A DNA stretch of 38,014 nt from Penium margaritaceum (Eukaryota > Streptophyta > Zygnematophyceae > Desmidiales > Peniaceae), in contig SZWC01019054.1 in assembly GCA_023375785.1 (NCBI GenBank), positions 16,357 to 54,370 of the forward strand, in the 5' to 3' direction. The number at the start of each line of letters is the position of its first letter. Position 1 is the stretch's first letter. A model generated the notes under the pieces. That model was not told the DNA's origin, made no database searches, and worked only from the letters and a program-made list of their open reading frames with translations. A program made the translations under genes and the position numbers. Shown in pieces: positions 11,247 to 22,100 of the stretch.

Positions 11247-13573
11247 TGTTGCGGAGTAGTGCGGGCTGGTTGCGGAGTGGTGCAAACTGCTTGAGGTGTG
11301 GTGCGAACTGGTTACGGAGTGGTGCAAAGTGGTTGCGCAGTGGTGCAAACTGGATGCTGAGTTGTGCGAACTGCTTGTAGAGTTGTGCGGACTGGTTGCG
11401 GAGTGGTCCAAACTGAATGCGGACTACTGCGAACTGGTTCTGGAGTGGTGCAAACCGGTTGCGGAGTGGTACCAACTCGTTGCGAAGGGGTTTGAACTGC
11501 TTGTGGAGTGGTGCAAACTGGTTGCAGAGTGGTGCAAACGGGTTGCGGAGTGGTGCGAACTGGTTGTGGAGTGGTGCGAACTGGTTGTGGACTAGTTCGA
11601 GCTGGTTGCGGAGTGGTGCAATCTGGTTGTTGAGTGGTGTGAATTGGTTGCGGAGTGGTGCGAACTGGTTGCCGAGTGGTGCAAACTGGTTGCGGAGTGG
11701 TGCGAACTGGTTGCGGAGTACTGCAAACTGGGTGCAGAGTGGTGCAAACTTGTTGCGGACTGGTGCGAACTTGTTGCGGAGTGGTGCGAACTGGTTGTGG
11801 AGTGGTGGGAACTTGCTGCTCAATGATGCGAACTGGCTGCTCAGAAGTGCAAATTGGTTGCAGAGTGGTGCAAACTGGTTGTAGAGTGGTGCAAACTGGT
11901 TGCAGAGTGGTGAGAACTGGTTGCAAGGTGGTGCGATCCGGTTGCGGAGTGGTGCAAATTGGCTGCGGAGTGGTGCTAACGTGTTGCCGAGTGGTGCGAG
12001 CTGGTTGTGGAGTGGTTCAAACCGGTTGCGGACTGGTGCAAACTGGTTGCCGAAAGGTGTGAACTGGTTGCCAAGTGGTGCAAACTGGTTGCGGAGTGGA
12101 GCGAACAGGTCGCGGAGTGCTGCGAACTGGTTGCGGATTGGTGCGAACTGGTTGCAGAGAGATGGGAACTAGTTGCAGGGTTGTGCAAACTGGTTGCGGA
12201 TTAGTGCGAACTGGTTGGGGAGTGGTGCGGACTGGTTGCGGATTGGTACAACTTGGTTGCGGTGTGGTGCGAACTGGTTGCGGAGTTGTGCTAACAGGTT
12301 GCAGAGTGGTGGAAACAGGTTGCAGAGTGGTGCGAACTAGTTGCGGACTGGTGCAAACAGGTTGTGGAGTGGTGCAAACTGGTTGCGGAGGGGTCCGAAC
12401 TGGTTGCGGAGTGCTGCGAACTGGTTGCAGAGTGGTGCGAACTGGTTGCGGGGTGCTGCGAACATGTCAAGGGGTAGTGCGAACTTGTTGCAGAGTGGTG
12501 GGAACTGGTTGAGGAGTGGTGCAAACTGGTTGGGGAGTGGTGCGAACTGGTTGCGGAGTGGTGCGAACTGGTTGCCGAGTGGTGCAAACTGGTTGCGGAG
12601 TGGTTCAAACTGGTTGCGGAGTGATGCGATCTGGTCGCGGAGTGGTGCAAATTGATTGCAGAGTGGTGCAAACTGGTTGCGGATTGGTGTGAACCGGTTT
12701 CGGAGTGGTACGAAATGGTTGCGGAGTGGTATGAAGTGGTTTCCGATTGGTGCAAACAGGTTGCGGAGTGGTGCGAGCTGGTTGCGGAGTGGTGCAAAGT
12801 GGTTGCGGAGTGGTGTGAACTAATTGCGGATTGGTGCGAACTGGTTGCCGAGTAGTGCAAACCGGTTGCGCTGTGGTGCGAACCGGTTGCGGAGTGGTGC
12901 AAACTGGTTGCGGGGTGGTGCAAACTGGTTGCGGAGTGGTGCGAACTGGTTACAGAGTGGTGCGAACTGGTTGCGGCGTGGTGCAAACTGGTAGGGAAGT
13001 GGTGCGAACTGGTCGCTGAGTTGTGGGAACTGGTTGTGGAGTGGTGCAAACTGGTTGCCGAGTGGTGCAAACTGGTTGCGGAGTGGTGTGAACTTGTTGC
13101 AGAGTGGTGCAAACTGGTTGCGGAGTGTTGGGAACTCGTTGCCGAGTTGTGCGAACTGGTTGCGGAGTGGTGCGAATTGGTTGGGGAGTGGTGCAAACTG
13201 GTTGCAGGGTGGTGCAAACTGGTTGCGGAGTGGTGCGACTTGGTTGCCGAGTGGTGCAAACTGGATGCCGAGTGATGCGAACTGGTTGTGGAGTGGTGCG
13301 AACTGGTTGCAGTATGGTGCGAACTGGCTGCGGACTGGTGCAAACTGGGTACGGAGTAGTACGAACTGGCTGCAGAGTGGTGCAAACTGGTTTTGGAGTG
13401 ATGCAAACAAATTGTGGAGTGGTGCAAACAGATTGGAGAGTGGTGTAAACATGTTGCAGAGTGGTGCGAACTGGCTGCGCATTTGGAGCTGGTTGCGGAG
13501 TGGCGCGAACTGGCTGCGGAGTGGTGCAAACTGGTTGCACAGTGGTGCAAACTGGTTGCGGAGTGGTGAAAAC

Positions 13574-14342
13574 TGTTATTCCTGAGTCACGTGGCCTGAG
13601 GCTACTGTCTAGAAAACAGCCCCAACACAATGGCAACTGCCGACCGTCCAAGGGAATTTCACCCAAGGATCATGTTCACCCCCAAGGAAGTAAGTATGTC
13701 TCTTGTGAGACATAGCTACCCAGGTGCTTTTGCTCAAGGTCTTAGGGGCTCCCGCCCTCTAAGCCTTCTTCTTCCTTGGTGTGAGAGCCCAACAAATCAA
13801 GTCAGCACTCTCACACGAGCAAGATTACAACCTCCTTAGCAGTTCATATCAAGCTCAGTCTTAAGCGCACGGCTCAAACAAGAGACATCAAGTGAAGGAG
13901 TAGTTGAGACAATGGCAAGTACAAGGCATAACTAGCTGAGGAGTACCTTTGGCAGCCGAAGCGCGCGCGCCTCGGCTAACCCGAAGCGCGCGCGCCTCGG
14001 CCGATGTCACTCCTTAAATTAAGGAGGTCATCCCCTCAATCAGGGAAGACATCCCCTGATCCAAGGCTTATGTTGCATCTTTCAATCCGACCGTTGGATC
14101 AGCCCGAAACTTGGACAGCTGACAGTTTGACACCTGCTCTTTGCATCGATACGATCAGATTGACAATCTGAATAGCCATCATCAGAAAACCCCAGGGGAC
14201 TTATCCTTGAACAAGGACAGTGCATGCCTGGTCTGTTGGACCGGACCCAGGGGACTTGCTCCACATGAGCAGTGCATGCCTGGTCCGTCCACTACTTGCC
14301 AATTCTGGAGACTAGTGGCCAAGGGGCATTCAAATAACAACA
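13574..14342 (-). mobile_element. 3' LTR of the minus-strand Ty1/copia tandem
   Basis: The LTR is 769 bp, starting TGTTATTCCTGAG and ending AATAACAACA, so it has TG...CA ends with short inverted termini. It aligns along its length with the LTR at 18324-19086, at several percent divergence. On the minus strand it follows a polypurine tract, which identifies it as the 3' LTR. It holds a CpG-rich 25-bp direct repeat (CCGAAGCGCGCGCGCCTCGG, copies at 13956 and 13981) and a near-palindromic TCCTTAAATTAAGGA just beyond it. The left boundary cuts a satellite monomer after GAGTGGTGAAAAC, so the element landed inside the 21-bp array. A target duplication cannot be checked because the other outer end is lost. 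Confidence 0.9.
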
Positions 14343-14357
14343 ATCTCTCCCTTGCAC
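14343..14357 (-). other. Polypurine tract of copia internal region 1
   Basis: On the minus strand the sequence reads GGTGCAAGGGAGAGAT immediately before the 3' LTR start TGTTGTTATT. This is the normal position of the plus-strand priming polypurine tract. The same tract is found at 19087-19101. Confidence 0.85.
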
Positions 14358-14378
14358 CTCTGGCCACTTGTCCTGTCT

Positions 14379-17300
14379 TCAGTCTTCGTCACTTACGCTC
14401 TTCATGCCGATACCCTGTCTTCCTAGAAGGTGGAGTTCTCGGTGAAGGGGTTTTGTCAGTATGTGTGCCCGGTTGAGCTTGGATGCAACGTGCTCCAGCT
14501 CCAGCACTCCCTTAGCGACCAGGTCGCGACTGAAGTGGTACCGAACTTTGATGTGTTTTGTCCTCCGCATCAAGGTGCCATTTTTGGACATGTCGATGGC
14601 AGACTTGTTGTTCACCTTGACCACTGTTGCGGCCAATTGAGGTGCTCGTATCTCTTGGAGCAGGCTACGCAGCTACATTCTCTCCTTGCGCGCTTCCGCT
14701 AGAGCGATGTACTCTGCTTTGGCAGTGGAGAGGGAGACGCAGTCCTGCTTACGGCTAGCCCATGACACGGCTCCTCCGTTCAGCACGCACACGTAGCCCA
14801 AAGTGGACTTGCGGTCGTCGACATTCCCGGCCCAATCTGCATCGATATACACCATGAGCCGCAAGGATTCCGACTGTGGCACCCCACCGTACTGGATGCC
14901 CAAGTGCCGCGTGCCCTTCAGGTAGCGAAAGATCCACTTCACTGCTTGCGAGTGTTGTGGCCCAGGGTTGGCCACATACCTGCTCACCTGCCCCACAGCG
15001 TGGCAGATGTCGGGGCGAGTTGCGACCATTGTGTACATTAGACTACCCACGGCAGACTTATATGGCATGCCTGCCATGTCGACCTGCTCTGCTTTGTTGG
15101 TAGCAGCGGCACCTGAGGTGAGGATGACTGCTACCATGGGGGTGCTCACGGGTTTGCAGTCCTCCATGTTGTACCGCTTGAGGATGTGATCAATGTATTT
15201 GGTCTGGCTGAGCCTGATGGTGCCGGCTGAGCGATCCCGCGTGACACTAATGCCTAGGTAGTACTCAAGAGGTCCCAGGTTCTTCATCTGGAACCGGCTG
15301 CTCAGCTGCATCTTGATGTTCTTCAGCAGCTTTGTCGATGATGCGCAGATGATGAGGTCATCGACGTAAAGAGCCACCAAGACGAGGCCATCCTCATCCT
15401 CTCGTACGTACATACTGAGGTCGTTCTTGCAGTGACCGTACCCGGACCCCTCCATGAAGGCGTCCATCTCCTTGTACCAGCACCTCTGGGTCTGTTTCAG
15501 CCCATACAATGACTTGTCGAGCTTGCAATCGTTTTCGGGTGGTACATCCATCCCCTCAGGCACCACCATCAGGACTTCTTTGTCAAGATTTCTGTAGAGA
15601 AATGCAGTCTTGACATCCATCTGGTGAACCTCTAAGTTCTTGGCTGCTGTTGTTGCGAGGAGAGACCGGATCGTTGCAAAGGTGACGACGGGCGCGTACG
15701 TCTCATTGTACTCGCTCCCCGGACGCTGCGCAAAACCCTTGGCCACCAGCCACACCTTGTGGCGGTCGATGGTCCCATCCTGCTTCAGCTTCTTGACCAT
15801 GACCCACTTGCACCCTACAACGTCAGCGCTAGCAGGCCGGTCCACCAACTTCTATGTCCTGTTCTCCTTGTGCGAGGCCAACTCTCTTTTGATGGCGTCC
15901 TTCCACTTGGCCCCATCGGGTAGAGCAAGTGCTTCTGTCATTGTGGACGGCTCTCCCTAAGCCACAAAGGCGTAACTCAGACCACTCCACTCACCAGTTG
16001 TAGCATCATATTGTCATGGTGGGATAGATAAGCGCGAGCTGCGTCTTACTGCCTGATGTTGCGACGGCTGCTGCTGCTACTCTTGCTGCTACTGCTCTTG
16101 CTGCTCTGGTTCTCTTACCACAGACTCTCCCTTGGTGGACGAGTCCTCATCATTAGAGGAGGAGGAATCTGAATCAACATCAGGGTCCTCTATTGCGGCT
16201 CTCCTTGAAGCTACCACTCCTCTTGCCTCTATTGCCTTGTTGCTGCTCCACCCTTGTGGTGCCTCATCACCTGTCTCCAGTGAAACCAGCCATTTACCCG
16301 GTTTGGGCACTAGCTTTTCCTTGAACTGTTGCTCTGCTCCTACGACAGCCTCGTTGAAGTCCACGTCTTTACTACGACTCACTTTGTTGCCTTGTAGGTC
16401 CCAGAGCCTGTAAGAGCGTTGGGCACTGTCGTACCCCAAGAGCAGACATTTCTTGGCCTGCGAATCCAGCTTACTGGCACCCTCACTTGTCAACTTCTTG
16501 GCATAGGCCTGGCAGACAAACACTCGCAGATGTGAGACATCTGGTTTCTTTCCCGACCATGCCTCTTGTGGGGTCATCGGCGGCAGCTTCTTTTTCCCCT
16601 TTCCTCAAAGGGCTGATGCAGGTGTAAGGTTGATGATGTAGGCCGCTGTCCTAGTAGCCTTGGCCTAGAACCGTCCTGGCAGCTTTGCTCCATACAACAT
16701 CATTCTTACCATCCCGAGGATGGTTTGGTTGAGCCGTTCAGCGACACCGTTGCTCTCAGGCGACATAGGCACTGTACTTTATTGCCGTATCCCCTACTCC
16801 GCCAGCCAGCCCTCATAGGCCTTGTATTCCCCAACGTTATCACAACAAAGGGCCTTGACCTTCTTGTCGGTCTGCCGCTCAACCCTTGCGACAAGGTGCT
16901 GCAGATGCTCCTTTACCTCACTCTTCTGCTTCATGAAGTACGTCCAGATCTACCTCATTTTTTCATCTGTGAAGGTGAGGAAATACCTGCAGCCTCCGAC
17001 TTAGGCTGTCCGCATCGGCCCGCACACGTCGGTGTGGTCCAACTCGAGAGGTTCATTCGCCAAATTTCCGTGCTTGTTCCCCTTGCGCCCTTTCCTCTTA
17101 GCCTTGCCCATGAGGCAGGCCTCACATATCTTCTTCACCTTCCCCGCACCCTCTCCCTTCCCCTAGGCCAGGCCTTGTACCAGCTCGTGCTTGCCCATTG
17201 TCTCCAACGTGGAGTGGGCTGCGTGGGCCAAGCGCCTGTGCCAAAGGTCTTGGCCACAATTTGCTTCCGATGCCGTGGCAGTCCCAGCGACTGCTTCGGG

Positions 17301-18082
17301 TTAGGTGGGTGCTGCAGCTTCCACTGATTTTGTTATATCTGCTGCTGTTGACGGGCGGCTGCTTTCTGCCTCTACCACCTCACTACCTCCGGCAGTCATG
17401 GCTGCCCCAGCTTTGGCAGCACCCTCCACCTTGGTTTGGAGGATGTAGAGGCCGTCCACGCGTGGAACATCCGCCACCACACTCTTTGCAGCGTACTGTA
17501 TTTTCACTGCCAACATGGGAAGGATAACGACCCTGTTCTTGTCAAAGACGACCGTCATATCTCGGTCAGTAATCTTGCCAACAGAGAGTAGGTTGGCAGC
17601 GAAGTTGGCCAGATAGACTACCTCGGTGAGCTTGAGCTCCTTCTCTTGCCCATTCACCTGGATGGAGACCAGCTTCTCACCCACCCATTCAGCTGGTTCC
17701 ACCCTCCCGTTAGCACAACGGAAGTTGAAGTGGCAGGGGCCCATGGAGGTGAACCCCCGTTTGTCGTTGGTGGAATGATGTGTTTTGTCCTCCACGTCAA
17801 GGTGCCATTTTTGGACATGTCGATTAATTGAGATTCAGATGAAAGTGGTTGGGCAGCCTCCCCTGTGAAGTAGGGGAGGAGATCACGGTCATCGACTATG
17901 ACATCAAACTGCCACTTCCAGAGCGAGAACCCTATCCAATCAAATTTAGGAATTGGCGCATGAATGCCACCCCCTGCCTCTACCGTGGACGTCACAGCTC
18001 CAGTGGTGGCCACAGGTGTGCTGGTCCACGAGCCTTCCTCAATGGCGCTCTTGCCTTTCTCCTTGACGGTAGGTGGAGCCAT
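14379..18082 (-). pseudogene. Ty1/copia gag-pol polyprotein, copy 1 (gag mostly deleted)
   Basis: Minus-strand relic in the copia order gag, protease, integrase, RT, RNase H. The start MAPPTVKEKGKSAIEE at 18082 opens about 85 residues of gag, then an internal deletion removes the rest of gag and its zinc knuckle. Protease-region sequence resumes near 17780 (HHSTNDKRGF). Integrase (HRRLAHAAHS, then CEACLMGKAK) and its core (HTDVCGPM; DNVGEYK; PESNGVAERLN) span about 17200-16500 and are cut by several stops. The best-preserved part is RT to RNase H, 15848-14673, with DVKTAFLYRNLDKE, LDKSLYGLKQ, the catalytic ALYVDDLI motif, and the RNase H segment DADWAGNVDDRKST. A stop at 14673-14675 precedes the last piece, which ends SVSDED at 14379. 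From the protease on, all pieces share one frame, so decay is by nonsense mutation. The remaining gag is in a different frame. Non-functional. Confidence 0.92.
17777..17826 (-). other. Filler copied from RNase H at the gag/protease deletion
   Basis: About 45 bases (plus strand TGTGTTTTGTCCTCCACGTC through ATTTTTGGACATGTCGAT) lie between gag sequence (matching 23272 rightwards in copy 2) and protease sequence (matching 22515 leftwards). The stretch matches the RNase H region of the same elements at 14555-14602 and 19294-19341, which encodes DMSKNGTLTWRTKH. It replaces about 760 bp present in copy 2. It is either filler DNA from repair or a template switch during reverse transcription. Confidence 0.85.
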
Positions 18083-18306
18083 GGTACATGCAGTTGAGGC
18101 GGATCTGCTTCCGTTGAGGCCACTCTGCTACACCTGCTGTTGATGCCGATGTCAGGCTGATGGAGCCGATGTCAGGCTGATGAGAGGTCTTGGACGGAGG
18201 GCCGAAGAGGTGCACCTGTAGGTGTGATAGAGCGTCTGCGCTCCTCATGTTTGCTGAGCTACTGAGCAATCTGTATGCTTTTTGCAACTAAGTCTCACAC
18301 TAGGCT
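18083..18306 (-). other. 5' untranslated leader of copia internal region 1
   Basis: Sequence between the primer-binding site and the gag start. It matches the copy 2 leader (23521-23743). It contains a direct repeat GCCGATGTCAGGCTGATG (18145 and 18165) that is also present in copy 2. An upstream frame opening MQKAYRLLSSSAN at 18287 overlaps the gag start out of frame. Confidence 0.75.
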
Positions 18307-18320
18307 TGGACCCATAACCC
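18307..18320 (-). other. Primer-binding site, tRNA-iMet anticodon-arm type
   Basis: The minus strand reads GGGTTATGGGTCCA, three bases after the LTR terminus AATAACA. Apart from one base it is the complement of the anticodon stem-loop of initiator tRNA-Met (TGGGCCCATAACCC). Drosophila copia and yeast Ty5 are known to prime from a cleaved half of this tRNA using the same region. Confidence 0.8.
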
Positions 18321-18323
18321 TTT

Positions 18324-19086
18324 TGTTATTCTTGAGTCACGTGGCCTGAGGCTCTGGTCTAGAAAACAACGCCGACACAATGGCAACTGCCAACCGTCCA
18401 AGGGAATTTCACCAAAGGATCATGATCACCCCCAAGGAATGAACTATGCCTCTGGTGAGACCTAGCTACCCAGGTGCTTTCGCTCAAGGTCTTAGGGGCT
18501 CCCGCCCTCTAAGCTTTCTTCTTCCTTGGTGTGAGAGCCCAACAAATCTTGCTCTCACTAGAGCAAGATTACAACCACCTTAGCAGTTCATATCAAGCTC
18601 AGTCTCAAGCGCACAGCTCAAACAAGAGACATCAAGTGACGGAGTAGTTGAGACAATGGCAAGTACGAGGCATAAATAGCTGAGGAGTGCCTTCGGCAGC
18701 CAAAGCGCGCGTGCCTCGGCTAACCCAAAGTGCGCGCGCCTCAGCCGATGTCATTGCTTAAATTAAGGAGATCATCCCCTCAATCAGGGAAGACATCCCT
18801 TGATCCAAGGCACATCTTGCATCTTCCAATCCGACCGTTGGATCAGCCCGAAACTTGGACAGTTGACAGTTTGACACCTGCTCTTTGCATCGGTACGGTC
18901 AGATTGACAATCTGAATATCCATAATCAGAAAAACCCAGGGGACGTATCTTTGAACAAGGACAGTGCATGCCTGGTCTGTTGGACAGGACCCAGGGGACT
19001 TGCTCCACATGAGCAGTGCATACCTGGTCCGTCCACTACTTGCCAATTGTGGAGACTAGTGGCCAAGGGGTATTCATATAACAACA
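18324..19086 (-). mobile_element. Shared LTR: 5' LTR of internal 1 and 3' LTR of internal 2
   Basis: The LTR is 763 bp, starting TGTTATTCTTGAG and ending ATAACAACA. It is homologous over its full length to 13574-14342. On its left is a primer-binding site, which makes it the 5' LTR of internal region 1. On its right is a polypurine tract and the end of a second polyprotein, which makes it also the 3' LTR of internal region 2. Many differences from the first LTR are CpG to TpG or CpA changes, for example in the GCGCGCGC repeat (here 18702-18745). That pattern fits deamination of methylated cytosine in a silenced element. Confidence 0.9.
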
Positions 19087-19101
19087 ATCTCTCCCTTGCA
19101 C
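19087..19101 (-). other. Polypurine tract of copia internal region 2
   Basis: The minus strand reads GGTGCAAGGGAGAGAT directly before the LTR start TGTTGTTAT. It is identical to the tract at 14343-14357 and close to the polyprotein stop at 19123. Confidence 0.85.
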
Positions 19102-19122
19102 CTCTGGCCATTTGTCCCCTCT

Positions 19123-22100
19123 TCAGTCTTCGTCACTTACGCTCTTCATGCCGATGGCCTGTCTTCCTGCAAGGTGGAGTTCTTGGTGAAGGGGTTTTGT
19201 CAGCATGTCTGCCCGGTTGAGCTTGGACGCAACGTGCTCTAGCTCCAGCACTCCCTTAGCAACCAGGTCGCGACAGAAGTGGTACGGAACTTTGATGTGT
19301 TTTGTCCTCCACGTCAAGGTGCCATTTTTGGACATGTCCGACTTGTTGTCCACCTTGACCACTGTTGCGGCTGATTGAGGTGCTCGTATCTCTTGGAGCA
19401 GGCTCCGCAGCCACATTGTCTCCTTGCACGCTTCCGCTAGAGCGATGTACTCTTCTTCGGCAGTGGAGTGGGAGACGTAGTCCTGCTTGGGGCTTGCCCA
19501 TGAAACGGCTCCTCCATTCAGCACGCACACGTAGCCCAACGTGGACTTGCAGTCGTCGACATTCCCGGCCCAATTTGCATTGGTATACACCATGAGCCGC
19601 AAGGATTCTGACTGTGGCACCCCACCGTACTGGATGCCCAAGTGCCACGTGCCCTTCAGGTAACAAAATATCCGCTTCACTGCTTGCCAGTGTTGTGGCC
19701 CAGGGTTGGCCACATACCTGCTCACCTGCCCCACAGCGTGGCAGATGTCGGGGTGAGTCGCGACCATCGCGTACATTAGAGTGCCCACGGCAGACTGATA
19801 TGGCACGCCTGCCACGTCGACCTGCTCTGCTTTGTTGGTAGGAGCAGGACCTAAGGTGAGGATGCAATCTGCTGCCATGGGGATGCTGACGGGCTTGCAG
19901 TCCTCCATGTCGTCCCGCTTGAGGATGTGATCAATGTATTTGGTCTGGCTGAGCCTGATGGTGCCGGCTGAGCAACCCCGCGTGACACTGATGCCTAGGT
20001 AGTACTCAAGAGGTCCCAGGTCTTTCATCTAGAACCGGCTGCTCAGCTGCATCTTGATGTTCTTCAGCAGCTTTGTCGATGATGCGCAGATGATGAGGTC
20101 ATCAACGTAAAGAGCCATCAAGACGAGGCCATCCTCGTCCTCTCGTAGGTACATACTGAGGTCGTTCTTGTAGTGACCGTACCCGGACCCCTCCATGAAG
20201 GCGTCCATCTCCTTGTACCGGCACCTTGGGGCGTGTTTTAGCCCATACAATGACTTGTCGAGCTTGCAAACGTTTTCGGATGGTGCATCCACCCCCTCAG
20301 GTACATCCATCAGGACTACTTTGTCAAGCTTTCTGTAGAGCAATGCACTCTTGACATCTATCTCGTGAACCTCTAAGTTCTTGGCTACTGCTCTTGCAAG
20401 GAGAGACCGGATCGTTGCAAAGGTGACGACAGGCGCGTACGTATCATCGTATTTGCTCCCCGGCCGCTGCGCAAAACCCTTGACCACTAGTCGCGCATTG
20501 TGGCAGTCAATGGTCCTATCCTGCTTCAGCTTCTTGACCATGACCCACTTGCACCCTACAACGTGAGCGCCAGCGGGCCGGTCCACCAGCTTCCATGTCC
20601 TGTTCTCCTTGTGCGAGGCCAGCTCGCTTTCAATGGCGGCCTTCCACATGGCCCCATCCGATACAGCAAGTGCTTCTGCCACTGTGGACGGCTCTCCTTG
20701 AGCCACGAAGGCATATCTCAGACCAGTCCACTCACCAGTTATAGCATCATACTGTCGTGGTGGGATAGATAAGCGCAGGCTGCGTCTTACTGCCTGATGT
20801 TGCGTCAGCTGCTGTTGCTACTCCTGCTGCTGCTGCTCTCGCTGCTCTCATTCTCTAACCACACACTCTCCCTCAGTGGAAGAGTCCTAATCATCAGAGG
20901 AGGAGGAATCTGAATCAACATCAGAGTCCTCTGTTGCGGCTCTCCCTGAAGCTACCACTCCTCTCGCCTCTGTTGCCTTAATGCTGCTCCACCCCTGTGG
21001 TGCCTCATCGCCTGTCTCTAGTAAAACCAGCCATTCACCCAGTTTAGGCACTCGCTCGTCCTTGAACTGATGCCCTGCTCCTACGACAGCCTCGTTGAAG
21101 TCCACGTCTTTACTACAAATCACTTTGTTGCTTTGTAGCTCCCAGAGCCTGTAAGAGGTCTGGGCACTGTCGTACCCCAAGAGCAAACATTTCTTGGCCT
21201 GCGGATCCAGCTTACTGGCACCCTCCCTCGTCAACTTCTTGGCATAGGCCTCGCAGCCAAACACTCGCAGATGTGAGACATCTCGTTTCTTACCCGACCA
21301 TGCCTCTTGTGGGGTCATTGGCGGCAGCTTCTTTTTCCCCTTTCCTCGAAGGGCTGATGCAAGTGTGAGGTTGATGATGTAGGCCGCTGTCCTAGTAGCC
21401 TTGGCCCAGAACCGTCCTGGCAGCTTTGCTTCATACAGCATCGTTCTCACCATCCCGAGGATGGTTTGGTTGAGCCGTTCAGCGACACCGTTGCTCTCGG
21501 GCGACTCAGGCACTGTACTTTCTTGCCGTATCCCCTGCTCTGCCAGCCAGCCCTCACAGGCCTTGTATTCCCCACCGTTATCACAACGAAGGGCCTCGAC
21601 CTTCATGCCGGTCTGCCGCTCAACCATTGCAACAAAGTGTTGTAGATGCTCCTTTACCTCACTCTTGTGCTTCATGAAGTATGTCCAGATCTTCCTCGTT
21701 TTGTCATCTGTGAAGGTGAGGAAAAACCTGCAGCCTCCGACTCATGATGTACGCATCGGCCCGCACACTTTGGTGTGGACCAACTCGAGAGGTTCATTCG
21801 CCAAATTTTTGTGCTTGTTCCCCTTGCGCCCTTTCTTCTTAGCCTTGCGCATGAGGCAGGCCTCACATGCGTTCTTCACCTTCCCCGCACCCTCTCCCTT
21901 CCCCAAGGCCAGGCCTTGTACCAGCTCGTGCTTGCCCATTGTCTCCAACGTGGAGTGGGCGGCGTGGGCCAAGCGCCTGTGCCAAAGGTCTTGGCCACAG
22001 TTCGCTTCCGATGCCGTGGCAGTCCTAGCGACAGCTTTGGGTTTGGTGGGTCCTGCAGCTTCCACTGATTTTGTTATATCTGTTGCTGTTGACGGGCGGC

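Larger units (their letters stand above)
1..13573. repeat. 21-bp satellite array, about 646 monomers
   Basis: Tandem array of the monomer GAGTGGTGCGAACTGGTTGCG and close variants, running from before the window start to the copia LTR at 13574. Variation is concentrated at a few positions (gcgaac/gcaaac, gcgg/gcag, gtgcga/gtgtga). The + strand monomer has 10 G and 3 C, so strand asymmetry is strong. No monomer phase contains a stop codon on either strand, which is why six overlapping frames stay open for kilobases; the + frame reading RSGANWL is one of them. There is no promoter, start context or flanking exon. Phase is kept from 1 to about 8430. Further right, one- and two-base indels appear near 8470, 8500, 9045, 10195, 10290 and 13480. 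I read this as a non-coding satellite or large minisatellite, not a gene. The family is not one I recognise. Confidence 0.95.

Noticed and set aside
1..13573. CRISPR-like repeat array
   Set aside because: The monomers are directly contiguous with no unique spacers, and the context is eukaryotic retroelements.
18039..18287. Conserved upstream frame (MQKAYRLLSSSAN) in both copia leaders
   Set aside because: It is open in both copies, but the two versions differ mostly by amino-acid-changing substitutions (for example M/V, H/L, P/S, K/N, W/R), so there is no sign of protein-level constraint.
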